Source: Oscillospiraceae bacterium (GTDB lineage Bacteria > Bacillota > Clostridia > Oscillospirales > Ruminococcaceae). From it: DNA of 50,350 nucleotides. The position numbers were made by a program, and so were the translations under genes. The notes below the pieces were generated by a model. The model did no database searches, was not told where the DNA came from, and saw only the letters and a program-made list of their open reading frames with translations. Numbering within the stretch: the first letter of the stretch is position 1; the number at the start of each line of letters is the position of its first letter. The stretch covers positions 1-50,350 of the forward strand of contig SVMV01000002.1 in the NCBI GenBank assembly GCA_015067245.1, read 5' to 3'. Below are positions 1 through 9,418 of the stretch, piece after piece.

Positions 1-1183
1 CTTCAAGGCCTTCGCAAAGAGCAATAAGTTCTTTATCAACTTCTGCAGTTTCTCTTTCAGCAGGGATTGTGCCGCCAAAATATTTTTCAATCATAGCAAC
101 ACTGCGGCTTACAAGGTTGCCAAGGTCATTTGCAAGGTCAGCATTGATACGATTCATCAATGCTTCGTTTGTGTAAACACCGTCGTTGCCAAATGGAATT
201 TCACGCAACAGGAAGTATCTGATAGCGTCAACACCATATTTTTCGCAGAGAACAACAGGGTCAACAACGTTGCCAACACTCTTACTCATCTTGCCGCCTT
301 CAAGCAGCAGCCAGCCGTGACCAAATACCTGTTTTGGAAGTTCCAGGTCAAGAGCCATAAGCATTGCAGGCCAGATAATTGTGTGGAAACGCAGAATTTC
401 CTTACCAACCATGTGGCATGTTGCAGGCCAGAATCTTTCGTAATCATCGTATTCATCATTAAATTTGCCCAAAGCTGTGATATAGTTGGACAAAGCATCA
501 ACCCAAACATAAACTGTGTGTTCAGGGTCAAAGCTTACTGGAATACCCCATTTAACAGTTGTTCTGGAAACACAAAGGTCCTGCAAGCCCTGTTTGATAA
601 AGCTTATCATTTCATTTTTGCGTGTTTCAGGTTCGATAAATCTTGGGTTTTCTTCGTAGTGTTTAAGCAGTCTGTCTGCATAGTTGGAAAGTTTAAAGAA
701 GTATGCATCTTCCTTTGCAAGATAAACATCGCGGCCGCAGTCAGGGCATTTGCCGTCTACAAGCTGGCTCTGTGTCCAGAATGTTTCACAAGGTTTGCAG
801 TAGTGACCTTCGTAGAAGCCTTTGTAGATATCACCTTTGTCATAAAGTATTTTAAAGATTTTCTGGATAGCTTCTTCGTGATAATGGTCTGTTGTTCTGA
901 TAAATCTGTCGTATTTAACATCAAGCAGTTTCCAAAGTTCTTTGATGTTTTCTACAATTTCATCAACATACTGTTTTGGTGTTTTGCCTGCAGCTGCAGC
1001 TTTATCCTGGATTTTCTGGCCGTGTTCGTCTGTACCTGTAAGGAACATTACATCATAGCCTTGCAGTCTTTTGTAACGAGACAATGCATCGCATGCAACT
1101 GTTGTGTAGCTGTGGCCGATATGCAGATTATCGGATGGATAATAGATTGGAGTTGTAATGTAAAAAGATTTTCTTTCACTCAT
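1..1183 (-). CDS. metG: Methionyl-tRNA synthetase, 3' part beyond window edge
   Basis: Minus-strand translation from ATG at 1183: MSERKSFYITTPIYYPSDNLHIGHSYTTVACDALSRYKRLQGYDVMFLTGTDEHGQKIQ... includes HIGH-like motif, zinc-knuckle cysteines and GGKMSKSVGN (KMSKS). Open through position 1, so absent from the ORF track. Confidence 0.97.
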   Translation of the reverse strand, partial: MSERKSFYITTPIYYPSDNLHIGHSYTTVACDALSRYKRLQGYDVMFLTGTDEHGQKIQDKAAAAGKTPKQYVDEIVENIKELWKLLDVKYDRFIRTTDHYHEEAIQKIFKILYDKGDIYKGFYEGHYCKPCETFWTQSQLVDGKCPDCGRDVYLAKEDAYFFKLSNYADRLLKHYEENPRFIEPETRKNEMISFIKQGLQDLCVSRTTVKWGIPVSFDPEHTVYVWVDALSNYITALGKFNDEYDDYERFWPATCHMVGKEILRFHTIIWPAMLMALDLELPKQVFGHGWLLLEGGKMSKSVGNVVDPVVLCEKYGVDAIRYFLLREIPFGNDGVYTNEALMNRINADLANDLGNLVSRSVAMIEKYFGGTIPAERETAEVDKELIALCEGLE

Positions 1184-1239
1184 TATATATAAACCTCGTC
1201 AATAAAATTTTCTTGTTTTAATAGTTAACTGTACAAAAA

Positions 1240-1326
1240 TCAAATACCTGCGCTATTGCGCATTCGCATTCGGCCTCTCACAGATGGATAGTCGATAATT
1301 CTGGAAATATAGAATCGTTTGTCCAC
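1240..1326 (-). CDS. Possible 28-aa leader peptide upstream of metG
   Basis: AAAGGAG SD followed by GTG start: (M)DKRFYISRIIDYPSVRGRMRMRNSAGI-stop; ends about 56 nt before metG ATG. Confidence 0.3.
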   Translation of the reverse strand: MDKRFYISRIIDYPSVRGRMRMRNSAGI

Positions 1327-1403
1327 AATAACGCTCCTTTCGATTTGGATAATATAATTAATTATTTTATCAAATAATTATACACAATTCAAGTTAAATA
1401 AAG

Positions 1404-2444
1404 TTAACCTTTAAGTTTGCTTCTCACTTTTAAAGCAAAGGCAATCAGCTTGTCTGCAAAGCTGTTAAAGGTAAGGGTGAATTCACCAGCGGTTTCAATA
1501 ACATCACCATAAAATTTGGCCTTAAAGCGATATACACCGTAAAGTTCTGCATCGGTTTCTTCGTCAAGGGCAATACCCTGCATATCGTAGGTGTGGCAGC
1601 AACCACTTAAAGCCCATTTCATCATTTCCCACTGCATCATATAAGTTGGGTTAAGCTTTCTCATTTCACTGGTGGAACAGCCGTAAACATGGCTTGTTGT
1701 GCCAGCATACTGTATGGATAAACCGCCGCACAGCGCAGTAAGTTCTTGGGTTTCAGGGTTCTGATAATAGCACATAAAAAGCTTTGCGTTGTCAGGAAAG
1801 TTTACAAGTATGCTTTCAAGATATGCTTTGGAACGGATGGAAAAGTTTTTTCTTTTGCCAGTTTCTTCGTAAATTCTGTAAAAATCATCAAGATATTCAA
1901 GACCTACCTTGCACACAACACCATTTTTAGGACCAAAGCGGATGTAGTATCTTGTACCAGAAGTAAACTTCATTATCAGCTCGTCTTCGCTTAAGCCTTT
2001 TATATAGTTGAGCATATAGTTGTATCTTGGCTGAATTGTGTCGTGAAAATTTGCATTTTCATTTATAGAAAAACCGCAGTCTTTAAAAAACTGTATTGTT
2101 TCGCTGTCTGATGCAAGCACCAAAGGATCACATATAAATTTATAGCCATTGTGTTTTTTTGCAACAGCCTTAATACCTTCAATAAGGTCTTTTAAAACAT
2201 TTTTATCTGTATAGTCACAAACAGGGCCTCTTGGGGCATACATCATGCCAAAAGGGCCAATCTTTCTTATAAGAACAGAAACACCGCCCACAATGCTGCC
2301 GTTTGCATCACGGCTTACAACAACCTCGTGCAGCCAGTCTTTTTTTACCTTTGCCCAGTTAATACTCTGCTGAAAAGCACCTTTGGGATGATTAAGGCAA
2401 AAGTCTTCATATTCGCTGTATAAATCTTTTTTTAAAATTTCCAT
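1404..2444 (-). CDS. FemAB/FemX-family peptidoglycan interpeptide bridge aminoacyltransferase
   Basis: 346 aa; FemAB-like features (QSINWAKVKKDW, GPFGMMYAPRGPVCDY, YRFKAKFYGDVIETAGEFTL). Confidence 0.8.
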   Translation of the reverse strand: MEILKKDLYSEYEDFCLNHPKGAFQQSINWAKVKKDWLHEVVVSRDANGSIVGGVSVLIRKIGPFGMMYAPRGPVCDYTDKNVLKDLIEGIKAVAKKHNGYKFICDPLVLASDSETIQFFKDCGFSINENANFHDTIQPRYNYMLNYIKGLSEDELIMKFTSGTRYYIRFGPKNGVVCKVGLEYLDDFYRIYEETGKRKNFSIRSKAYLESILVNFPDNAKLFMCYYQNPETQELTALCGGLSIQYAGTTSHVYGCSTSEMRKLNPTYMMQWEMMKWALSGCCHTYDMQGIALDEETDAELYGVYRFKAKFYGDVIETAGEFTLTFNSFADKLIAFALKVRSKLKG

Positions 2445-2602
2445 TAACTGTAATCTCCAGATATAATTATACTCTTAAAGTATAACATATTATATATAAA
2501 AATAACAACTGTTTAATAAGCTGAAATTAATTTGTAACCAAATTGACAATAGCATGGATTTTTGTTAAATTTATATTATATATTTATACAAGTGAGGGCA
2601 TT

Positions 2603-3373
2603 ATGAGCGCCACAAAAGAGCGAGTTTTAAAAGCAGCCTGCCGCCTGGGACGCAATATCCTGGAAAATGGCGGCGAGATATATAGAGTAGAAGAAACCAT
2701 AAACTATTTTTTAGAGGCTTACGGTATTGTTGGTGCGCAGATTTTTGCAATTCCTGCAACTATAATTGTTACAATTGACGAGGACGAAAAGCCGATTACT
2801 CAGGTGGAAAGGGTAAAAGGCTCCAGCCTTAACCTTGACAAGCTGTCAAAGTTTAACGATTTAAGCCGCCGTGCCTGCAAAAATACACCATCTATAGAAA
2901 GTGTGCTGGAAGAAATTGAACAGATACGCAGCGAGCAGCCATACAGCTTTTTTGTATCGCTTATGGCCTATGGGTTTACAGCGTTTTTCTTCTGCCTTTT
3001 CTGGAAAGGCGATTTAAGGGATTCTCTGGTTGCATTTGTTTGCGGCCTGTCTACAAAATACTGTCTTGAATTTATGGCGAAAAGCAAAACAAACATATTT
3101 TTCAGCAATGCACTGTCAAGTATGGTTATTGCCTATATTGCAATCTTTTGTGTAAATCTGGGGCTGGCACATCATTATGATAAAATTATCATCGGCGCAA
3201 TTATGTCTTTGGTGCCTGGTGTTGCCATAACAAATATTATGCGCGATATCATTGCAGGGGATATTATCACAGGTACAACCAAACTTGCAGAAGTGTTGCT
3301 TATAGCCCTTGCAATTGCAGTTGGCATTGCTTTGGCCATGAGCACAGTGATTTTTCTGGGGGGAGGATTGTAG
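2603..3373 (+). CDS. Threonine/serine exporter ThrE, N-terminal-type subunit (DUF1212/PF06738)
   Basis: ATG at 2603 with GAGGGC upstream; GGEIYRVEETI and multiple TM helices. Track start 2543 looks over-extended. Confidence 0.85.
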   Translation: MSATKERVLKAACRLGRNILENGGEIYRVEETINYFLEAYGIVGAQIFAIPATIIVTIDEDEKPITQVERVKGSSLNLDKLSKFNDLSRRACKNTPSIESVLEEIEQIRSEQPYSFFVSLMAYGFTAFFFCLFWKGDLRDSLVAFVCGLSTKYCLEFMAKSKTNIFFSNALSSMVIAYIAIFCVNLGLAHHYDKIIIGAIMSLVPGVAITNIMRDIIAGDIITGTTKLAEVLLIALAIAVGIALAMSTVIFLGGGL

Positions 3374-3376
3374 GAT

Positions 3377-3871
3377 ATGTTTAAAGAAATCTTTCTTCCG
3401 TGTTTATGGGCTTTCTTATCCAGTCTGGTATTCTGCGGCATCTTTAACGTTAAAGATAAAAAAATAATATTTATATCTGCACTTGGTGGCGGCCTGGGAT
3501 GGTTTGCATATCTTATTTCTGCACCGCTTAACTCGGTTGTTGTGCAAAACCTTATTGCCGCAATTACAGTTGCGCTGTTTTCCGAGTTTATGTCCCGCAT
3601 ATTCAAAACGCCTTCAACAGTATTTCTTGTTATTGGTGTTCTGCCAATGGTGCCAGGCGGCGGTATTTATTACACAATGGAATATGGTGTGCAGGGCAAC
3701 ACCGAAATGTTTATCGAAAAAGGTCTCGAAACAATAGCAGTTGCAGGTGCAATAGCAGTTGGTGTGTCGGTTGCATCAGCTATATTCAGAATGTATTCTT
3801 ATTTTCAGAATCAGCAATTTAAGCAAAGGGAAAATATGGTAATCAGATATGACAGGAACAATAATAAATAG
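3377..3871 (+). CDS. Threonine/serine exporter ThrE, C-terminal-type subunit (ThrE_2)
   Basis: 164 aa, hydrophobic, adjacent to ThrE N-type; GVLPMVPGGGIYYTMEYGVQGN typical of the family. Confidence 0.85.
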   Translation: MFKEIFLPCLWAFLSSLVFCGIFNVKDKKIIFISALGGGLGWFAYLISAPLNSVVVQNLIAAITVALFSEFMSRIFKTPSTVFLVIGVLPMVPGGGIYYTMEYGVQGNTEMFIEKGLETIAVAGAIAVGVSVASAIFRMYSYFQNQQFKQRENMVIRYDRNNNK

Positions 3872-4550
3872 TGTTGCAGTTTTAATAACAGGTTTTTTGG
3901 GATGTTTTATAAAAAAAGCAATACCAAAACATATTGAACAGGCAATTATGAATATGGTGGGCCTGTCTGTTACGCTTATTGCACTGCTTGGATTTTTTTC
4001 CACAGCACTTACAATAGAAAACGGAACAATTAAATCAAACGGCGAAATAATGATGCTTGTATGCCTTGCGCTGGGTGTTGCAATAGGCGAAATGCTGCGT
4101 ATAGATGACCATCTTAACACCTGGGGTAAAAAAATAGAGGATAAAGCAGGGGTTGACGGCTTTGCAAAAGGTTTTGTAAATGCATCACTGCTTTTCTGTG
4201 TTGGTGCAATGGCAATTTTTGGCGCACTTAAAGACGGTATCAGCGGCGACAGCAGCGTACTTATCGTAAAAAGTATGATAGATGCAATTACAGCTTTTGT
4301 TTTAAGTACATCACTTGGCATAGGTGTTGCTTTTGCAGGCGTTTCTGTTTTTATATATCAGGGTACAATTGCAATGATGGCCACATATATTCAGCCTTTT
4401 GTAACCGATGCAATGATGATGAATATATGCACAGTAGGTTATGCAATTGTATTGGCTATAGGCACAAATATGCTGGGGCTTACAAAAATAAAACTTGCAA
4501 ATACTCTGCCGGCTATTGTCCTTGCGGTAATATATACTTTTTTGGTTTAA
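3849..4550 (+). CDS. DUF554 family membrane protein
   Basis: MTGTIINSVAVLITGFLGCFIKKAIPKHIEQAIMNMVGLSVTLIALLG and VGAMAIFGALKDGISGD typical of DUF554; overlaps preceding ORF by 23 nt. Confidence 0.85.
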   Translation: MTGTIINSVAVLITGFLGCFIKKAIPKHIEQAIMNMVGLSVTLIALLGFFSTALTIENGTIKSNGEIMMLVCLALGVAIGEMLRIDDHLNTWGKKIEDKAGVDGFAKGFVNASLLFCVGAMAIFGALKDGISGDSSVLIVKSMIDAITAFVLSTSLGIGVAFAGVSVFIYQGTIAMMATYIQPFVTDAMMMNICTVGYAIVLAIGTNMLGLTKIKLANTLPAIVLAVIYTFLV

Positions 4551-4584
4551 ATCCTGTTATAGTTTCAATTAAAGGATAAGTTAT

Positions 4585-6471
4585 ATGTTAATAGTTTTGT
4601 ATACAGTTTTTTTCTCACTTGTATGCACAGAAATTGCAGTAAGATACAAAAAAGAGATTGTTGAAATATTACCTGTTGTTTTCAGTGCTTTTGTTTTGCT
4701 GCTGTATATTCTGGCGTTTATCAACAGAATGTGGTTTGCAGATATAATTGCATTGGCGGCAGTGCTGGCAATTATTATAAAGGAGATAAATACAAAAGAA
4801 AAAAATGTGTTTCAGAAATATACACAAAAATTGTTTAAGCCTTCTGTTATCGTTTTTTCGCTTGTATGCATTGTTGGTGTAATTGCACTGTCAGACAGGG
4901 GTATATGGTCAAATGACGACCTTGCATTTTGGAGCATAGATACAAAAACCATTTTTTCTTTACAAGGTTTTTCGGCCTTTGGGTTGCAGACAGTCCCGGA
5001 ATATGGCGATTATCCGCCTGTTTCGCAGATTATAGAAGCATGGTTTATGCACATTGTTGGGAAATATGATGAAGGTCTGATGTTTTCTGCTTATTTCCTT
5101 GCAATGCAGATATATACAGCGCCAATTTTAAAAAATATGCCATCCAAAATAATAACATCGTTAATGTCTTTTGTGTGGCTGTTCTTTATTTATTCATTTG
5201 GGCCTAATATTCTTTTTGATTTATCTGCAGATGTGCTTATGGGGATAATTTACGGCTCTGTAATGGTGCTTGCGTTTTACTGGAAAAATAAAACAGGGGC
5301 AGAATATTTGTCATTGGGCATAATGTTAAGTGTGCTTACACTTACAAAATCGGTTGGTATTCAATGGGCTGCATTTGCACTGATATTTATTTTGCTTATG
5401 GAGCATCCGGTTTTAAAATTTAAAAAGCAGCAGCTGTGGCTTGCCACACCAGTTCTGTCATGGCTGTCATGGAATGTTTTTTGCAGAATAAGCGGAAGAA
5501 CAACCTATCTTACCCAGCTGCTTAAATCTTCAGTTACAGGACAAAGCAGCCAGGATATGTATCTTGAGTACGGAGAAGCTATGAAAAAGTCTTTTTTCAA
5601 GGCTTTAAAGTTCAATCAGCAGACATCAACAGCAAATCTTGGTTTGGGAACAACAGACTTTATTGTTCTTTTTTTGGTATTTCTGATTATCTGGTGGGCC
5701 ATTAAACTGATTGACAGATATGAGTTTGGAAAAATTTTCACATTTATGCTTGTAACAGGTGTAGCGGAATATGCAATACTGCTTTTCTCGGTGCTCACAA
5801 TGTTTATACACGAAACATGGTATACAGAGTATGAATTTATGCTTGTTCTTCTTAAACGATACGGTGCGCCTTATATAATAGGCTTTTTACTTGTAGTTGT
5901 GGGGGTGCTGTTTGAAAGGATAAACGACAATACCCTTGCTTTTATCAGATTAAAGTTTTTTGTCAAAAACAAAAAGACAATTATATGGATTGCAGTGATT
6001 GCAGTGCAGCTTCTGTTTGTTCCTTTTGAGCAGGAAATAAAAAAATATGTTACATACAGGGATAACGAAGCCCCTGTAGAGTATGATTATAACGAAGCGG
6101 TATATCAAAAGAATATCGAAGAACAAAGACCATATTTTATAAGCAGCGTAAATGCACTTGGTGAACTGACAGATTTCAAAGCCGAAAAAATACTGATAAT
6201 ACACGATGAAACTGTGTGGAAACAGTATGAACTCAGAAACCTGAGATACTATGTGGCACCACTGTGCATATATTCAGAAATTGCAGATAATATAGATGTA
6301 CAATCAATGACACAGCTGGTTGCAGACAATAAATTTACAGGTATATGCTTTATATCTGATGATACTGGTAATAATATACCAAAACAGCTTGGGTTTGATG
6401 ATAATACTGAAACATTTAAAGTATATCGCATAAATACAAATAATAACCAGCTTAGTCTTGAAGAAATGTGA
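4585..6471 (+). CDS. Large polytopic membrane protein, possibly glycosyltransferase-39-like
   Basis: 628 aa, many TM segments, C-terminal soluble domain; no confident family. Confidence 0.6.
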   Translation: MLIVLYTVFFSLVCTEIAVRYKKEIVEILPVVFSAFVLLLYILAFINRMWFADIIALAAVLAIIIKEINTKEKNVFQKYTQKLFKPSVIVFSLVCIVGVIALSDRGIWSNDDLAFWSIDTKTIFSLQGFSAFGLQTVPEYGDYPPVSQIIEAWFMHIVGKYDEGLMFSAYFLAMQIYTAPILKNMPSKIITSLMSFVWLFFIYSFGPNILFDLSADVLMGIIYGSVMVLAFYWKNKTGAEYLSLGIMLSVLTLTKSVGIQWAAFALIFILLMEHPVLKFKKQQLWLATPVLSWLSWNVFCRISGRTTYLTQLLKSSVTGQSSQDMYLEYGEAMKKSFFKALKFNQQTSTANLGLGTTDFIVLFLVFLIIWWAIKLIDRYEFGKIFTFMLVTGVAEYAILLFSVLTMFIHETWYTEYEFMLVLLKRYGAPYIIGFLLVVVGVLFERINDNTLAFIRLKFFVKNKKTIIWIAVIAVQLLFVPFEQEIKKYVTYRDNEAPVEYDYNEAVYQKNIEEQRPYFISSVNALGELTDFKAEKILIIHDETVWKQYELRNLRYYVAPLCIYSEIADNIDVQSMTQLVADNKFTGICFISDDTGNNIPKQLGFDDNTETFKVYRINTNNNQLSLEEM

Positions 6472-6523
6472 CCGTTAAAGAATAAAATTCACAATAAAAA
6501 CACAATTATTTTATAACAGTGCA

Positions 6524-6552
6524 TTGACTTTTCTGTAAAAATTTAATATCAT
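6524..6552 (+). promoter_or_regulatory. Putative sigma-A promoter upstream of riboswitch
   Basis: TTGACT - 17 bp - TATCAT. Confidence 0.6.
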
Positions 6553-6561
6553 AACAATATT

Positions 6562-6670
6562 GATATTGAGGGAGTAGTTGGGCACAGATTATATCTGTGT
6601 GTTTTAAGTCAACATCGTGATTATCATTTGTGGTAATCTGGCTTAAAAGTAATAACAAGACTCATATGCA
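6562..6670 (+). ncRNA. yybP-ykoY family (Mn2+) riboswitch
   Basis: GAGGGAGTAGTTGGG ... TTTTAAGTCAACATCGTGATTATCATTTGTGGTAATCTGGCTTAAAA ... AACAAGAC matches the family layout; lies directly upstream of a P-type cation ATPase, a classic target gene. Confidence 0.85.
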
Positions 6671-6697
6671 GAATAATACTGTATATGGGTCTTTTTT
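6659..6697 (+). terminator. Riboswitch-controlled intrinsic terminator
   Basis: 13-bp stem GACTCATATGCAG / CTGTATATGGGTC (two G-U wobbles) followed by TTTTTT. Confidence 0.85.
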
Positions 6698-6728
6698 ATT
6701 TCCCATATACTGAGAAAGCGAGGAAACT

Positions 6729-9362
6729 ATGAAATTTTACAATCAGACATTAAGTGAGGTGTATTCTCACTTAAACAGTTGTGAAAATGGCCTGACAACT
6801 CAGCAGGCACAAGAGATTTTGAAGAAAAACGGTCCAAACAAGCTGGACGAAGCGGAAAAAATTACACTTATACAGCGCTTTATTGCACAGCTTAAGGACC
6901 CTATGATTATCATTCTGCTTGTGGCAGCAGCGGTAAGTGCTGTAACAGCTTTTTACAGCGGAGAAAGTCTTGCGGATGTATTTATAATTCTTGCCGTTGT
7001 TATACTTAATGCGGTTATGGGCGTTTATCAGGAAAGCAAGGCAGAAAAAGCTATTGAAGCACTCAGCCAAATGACAGCAGCAACCAGCAAGGTTATGCGT
7101 GACGGCAAGCAGGTGGTTGTAGAATCCTCACAGCTTGCGGTGGGTGATGTAGTTGTGCTTGAGGCAGGGGATGCGGTGCCTGCAGATGCAAGAATTATTG
7201 AATGTGCATCAATCAAAGCGGAAGAAGCAGCACTTACAGGCGAAAGTGTGCCTGTAAGTAAAACAGACGACGTTCTTTTGGCTGAAGACGGCAAAGATGT
7301 GCCGCTTGGCGACAGAAAAAATATGGTGTATATGGGGTCTACAATTGCTTACGGACGCGGCAAAGCAATTGTTACAGGCACAGGTATGAATACCGAAATG
7401 GGCAAAATTGCCGATGCACTTATCCAGACAAAAGACGGCGAAACACCATTGCAGAAAAAGCTTGCACAGCTCAGCAAGGTGCTCAGCGTTGTTGTGCTTG
7501 GCATCTGCGCATTTATATTTGCATTTACACTTATCCGCAATGGTAATTTTGAAGGCAAGGTAATGCTTGAAACATTTATGGTTGCAGTATCACTTGCTGT
7601 TGCTGCAATACCAGAAGGTCTTGCAACAGTTGTAACCCTTGTTCTCAGCATTGGCGTTACAAATATGTCCAAGCGCAATGCAGTTATCCGTCAGCTTACA
7701 GCAGTAGAAACCCTTGGCTGTGCACAGATTATCTGTTCTGATAAAACGGGTACTCTTACACAGAATAAAATGACAGTTGTTGACCATATTGGTCATACCG
7801 AGTTGCTTGCCACAGCTATGGCTCTGTGCAACGATGCACGCCTTGAAAACGATGACGCAGTTGGCGAAGCAACCGAGGCAGCACTTGTAAACTTTGCCTT
7901 TAAAAACGGCCTTGGAAAAACAGAACTTGATAAAAAATATCCGCGTATTGCAGAAGCGCCGTTTGACTCGAACAGGAAAATGATGAGTACGGTGCACAAT
8001 GTTCAGAATGTTCTGACGCAGTATACAAAAGGTGCACCAGATGAAATTTTAAAAAGATGTACACACTATACAGAAAACGGAGAAGCAAAGCTTCTTACTG
8101 AAGAAAAACGTGCGGAGATACTTGCTTACAATAAGAGTTTTGCAGACCAGGCTTTGCGTGTTCTGGCAGCTGCATATAAAACATATACAGCCATACCTGA
8201 AGACCAGTCTCCTGAAAATCTTGAAAAAGATATGGTTTTTATCGGTCTTACAGGTATGATTGACCCAGTGAGACCTGAAGTTGTGGAGGCTATCAAACAG
8301 TGCCGCAGCGCAGGCATACGTCCAATTATGATAACAGGTGACCACAAAGATACAGCTGTTGCAATTGCAAAACAACTGGGAATACTCAATGACGAAAGCG
8401 GCGCTTTAAGCGGCAGTCAGCTTGATGAGCTGGATGATGAGTTCTATTTTGAAAATATCGAAAACTATTCTGTATATGCACGTGTGCAGCCACAGCACAA
8501 AACAAAAATTGTAAAAACATTCAAAGAAAAAGGTTATGTTTGCGCAATGACAGGTGACGGTGTAAACGATGCACCAAGCATAAAAACATCTGATATCGGT
8601 GTGGCAATGGGTATCACGGGCACAGATGTTACCAAAAATGTTGCAGATATGGTGCTTGCGGACGATAACTTTGCAACTATTGTTGGCGCAGTTGAAGAGG
8701 GCAGACGCATATACGACAACATAAGAAAAGCAATCCAGTTTCTCCTTGCTTCCAATATGAGTGAAGTTGTGGGCATATTCACTGCAACACTTATGGGTTT
8801 CACACTTCTTAAACCTGTTCATATCCTTTGGATAAACCTTATCACAGATACATTGCCTGCCCTTGCACTTGGTATGGAAAAAGCAGAAGGGGATGTAATG
8901 GCAAGACCTCCAAGGGAAAGCAACAGCGGCATATTTGCCGAAGGTCTTGGCACAGATGTTATCTATCAGGGTATTATGGTAGCGGCACTTACTCTGATTG
9001 CTTATTTTACAGGCCACTATATTGAAAGCGGTGTGTGGGAAATTGCAAACAGCCCTGACGGTATGACAATGGCGTTTCTTACAATGAGCATGGCGGAAGT
9101 ATTCCACAGTTACAATATGCGCAGCCGCCGAAGCAGTATATTTAAAATACCTGCACACAACAGACATCTGTTTGGCTCTATGATTGCAGCTGTTGCTCTT
9201 ACAACAGCAGTGCTTTATGTGCCATTTCTTAGCAATGCATTTGGTTTTGAGCACATCAGCCTTGCAGAATATGCAATTGCTATGCTGCTGGCATTAAGCG
9301 TAATTCCAATTGTAGAAATTGTAAAGTTCTTCCAGAGAAAATCAAATAAAAACAAAGAATAA
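6729..9362 (+). CDS. P-type (P2, Ca2+/Mn2+-type) cation-transporting ATPase
   Basis: 877 aa; DKTGTLTQNKM phosphorylation motif, PADARI, TGES, MTGDGVNDAPSIK. Confidence 0.95.
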   Translation: MKFYNQTLSEVYSHLNSCENGLTTQQAQEILKKNGPNKLDEAEKITLIQRFIAQLKDPMIIILLVAAAVSAVTAFYSGESLADVFIILAVVILNAVMGVYQESKAEKAIEALSQMTAATSKVMRDGKQVVVESSQLAVGDVVVLEAGDAVPADARIIECASIKAEEAALTGESVPVSKTDDVLLAEDGKDVPLGDRKNMVYMGSTIAYGRGKAIVTGTGMNTEMGKIADALIQTKDGETPLQKKLAQLSKVLSVVVLGICAFIFAFTLIRNGNFEGKVMLETFMVAVSLAVAAIPEGLATVVTLVLSIGVTNMSKRNAVIRQLTAVETLGCAQIICSDKTGTLTQNKMTVVDHIGHTELLATAMALCNDARLENDDAVGEATEAALVNFAFKNGLGKTELDKKYPRIAEAPFDSNRKMMSTVHNVQNVLTQYTKGAPDEILKRCTHYTENGEAKLLTEEKRAEILAYNKSFADQALRVLAAAYKTYTAIPEDQSPENLEKDMVFIGLTGMIDPVRPEVVEAIKQCRSAGIRPIMITGDHKDTAVAIAKQLGILNDESGALSGSQLDELDDEFYFENIENYSVYARVQPQHKTKIVKTFKEKGYVCAMTGDGVNDAPSIKTSDIGVAMGITGTDVTKNVADMVLADDNFATIVGAVEEGRRIYDNIRKAIQFLLASNMSEVVGIFTATLMGFTLLKPVHILWINLITDTLPALALGMEKAEGDVMARPPRESNSGIFAEGLGTDVIYQGIMVAALTLIAYFTGHYIESGVWEIANSPDGMTMAFLTMSMAEVFHSYNMRSRRSSIFKIPAHNRHLFGSMIAAVALTTAVLYVPFLSNAFGFEHISLAEYAIAMLLALSVIPIVEIVKFFQRKSNKNKE

Positions 9363-9372
9363 ATAAAAATAA

Positions 9373-9403
9373 TCAGGTGCTTATCACATAGATAAGCACC
9401 TGA
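9373..9403. terminator. Hairpin between convergent ATPase and deoB genes
   Basis: TCAGGTGCTTATC-ACATA-GATAAGCACCTGA, 13-bp perfect stem; flanking A/T tracts. Confidence 0.75.
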
Positions 9404-9418
9404 ATTTATTTTAAATAT

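Noticed and set aside
317-1192. 291-aa plus-strand ORF
   Set aside because: Antisense to metG, which has clear synthetase motifs; low-complexity Cys/Phe-rich translation typical of the reverse complement of coding sequence.
2603-3871. Split ThrE as a possible gene fission or frameshift
   Set aside because: Two-gene ThrE (DUF1212 + ThrE_2) is a common natural arrangement in Firmicutes; both ORFs have proper starts.
8406-9254. 282-aa minus-strand ORF
   Set aside because: Antisense shadow of the P-type ATPase; Cys/His-rich composition and no SD.
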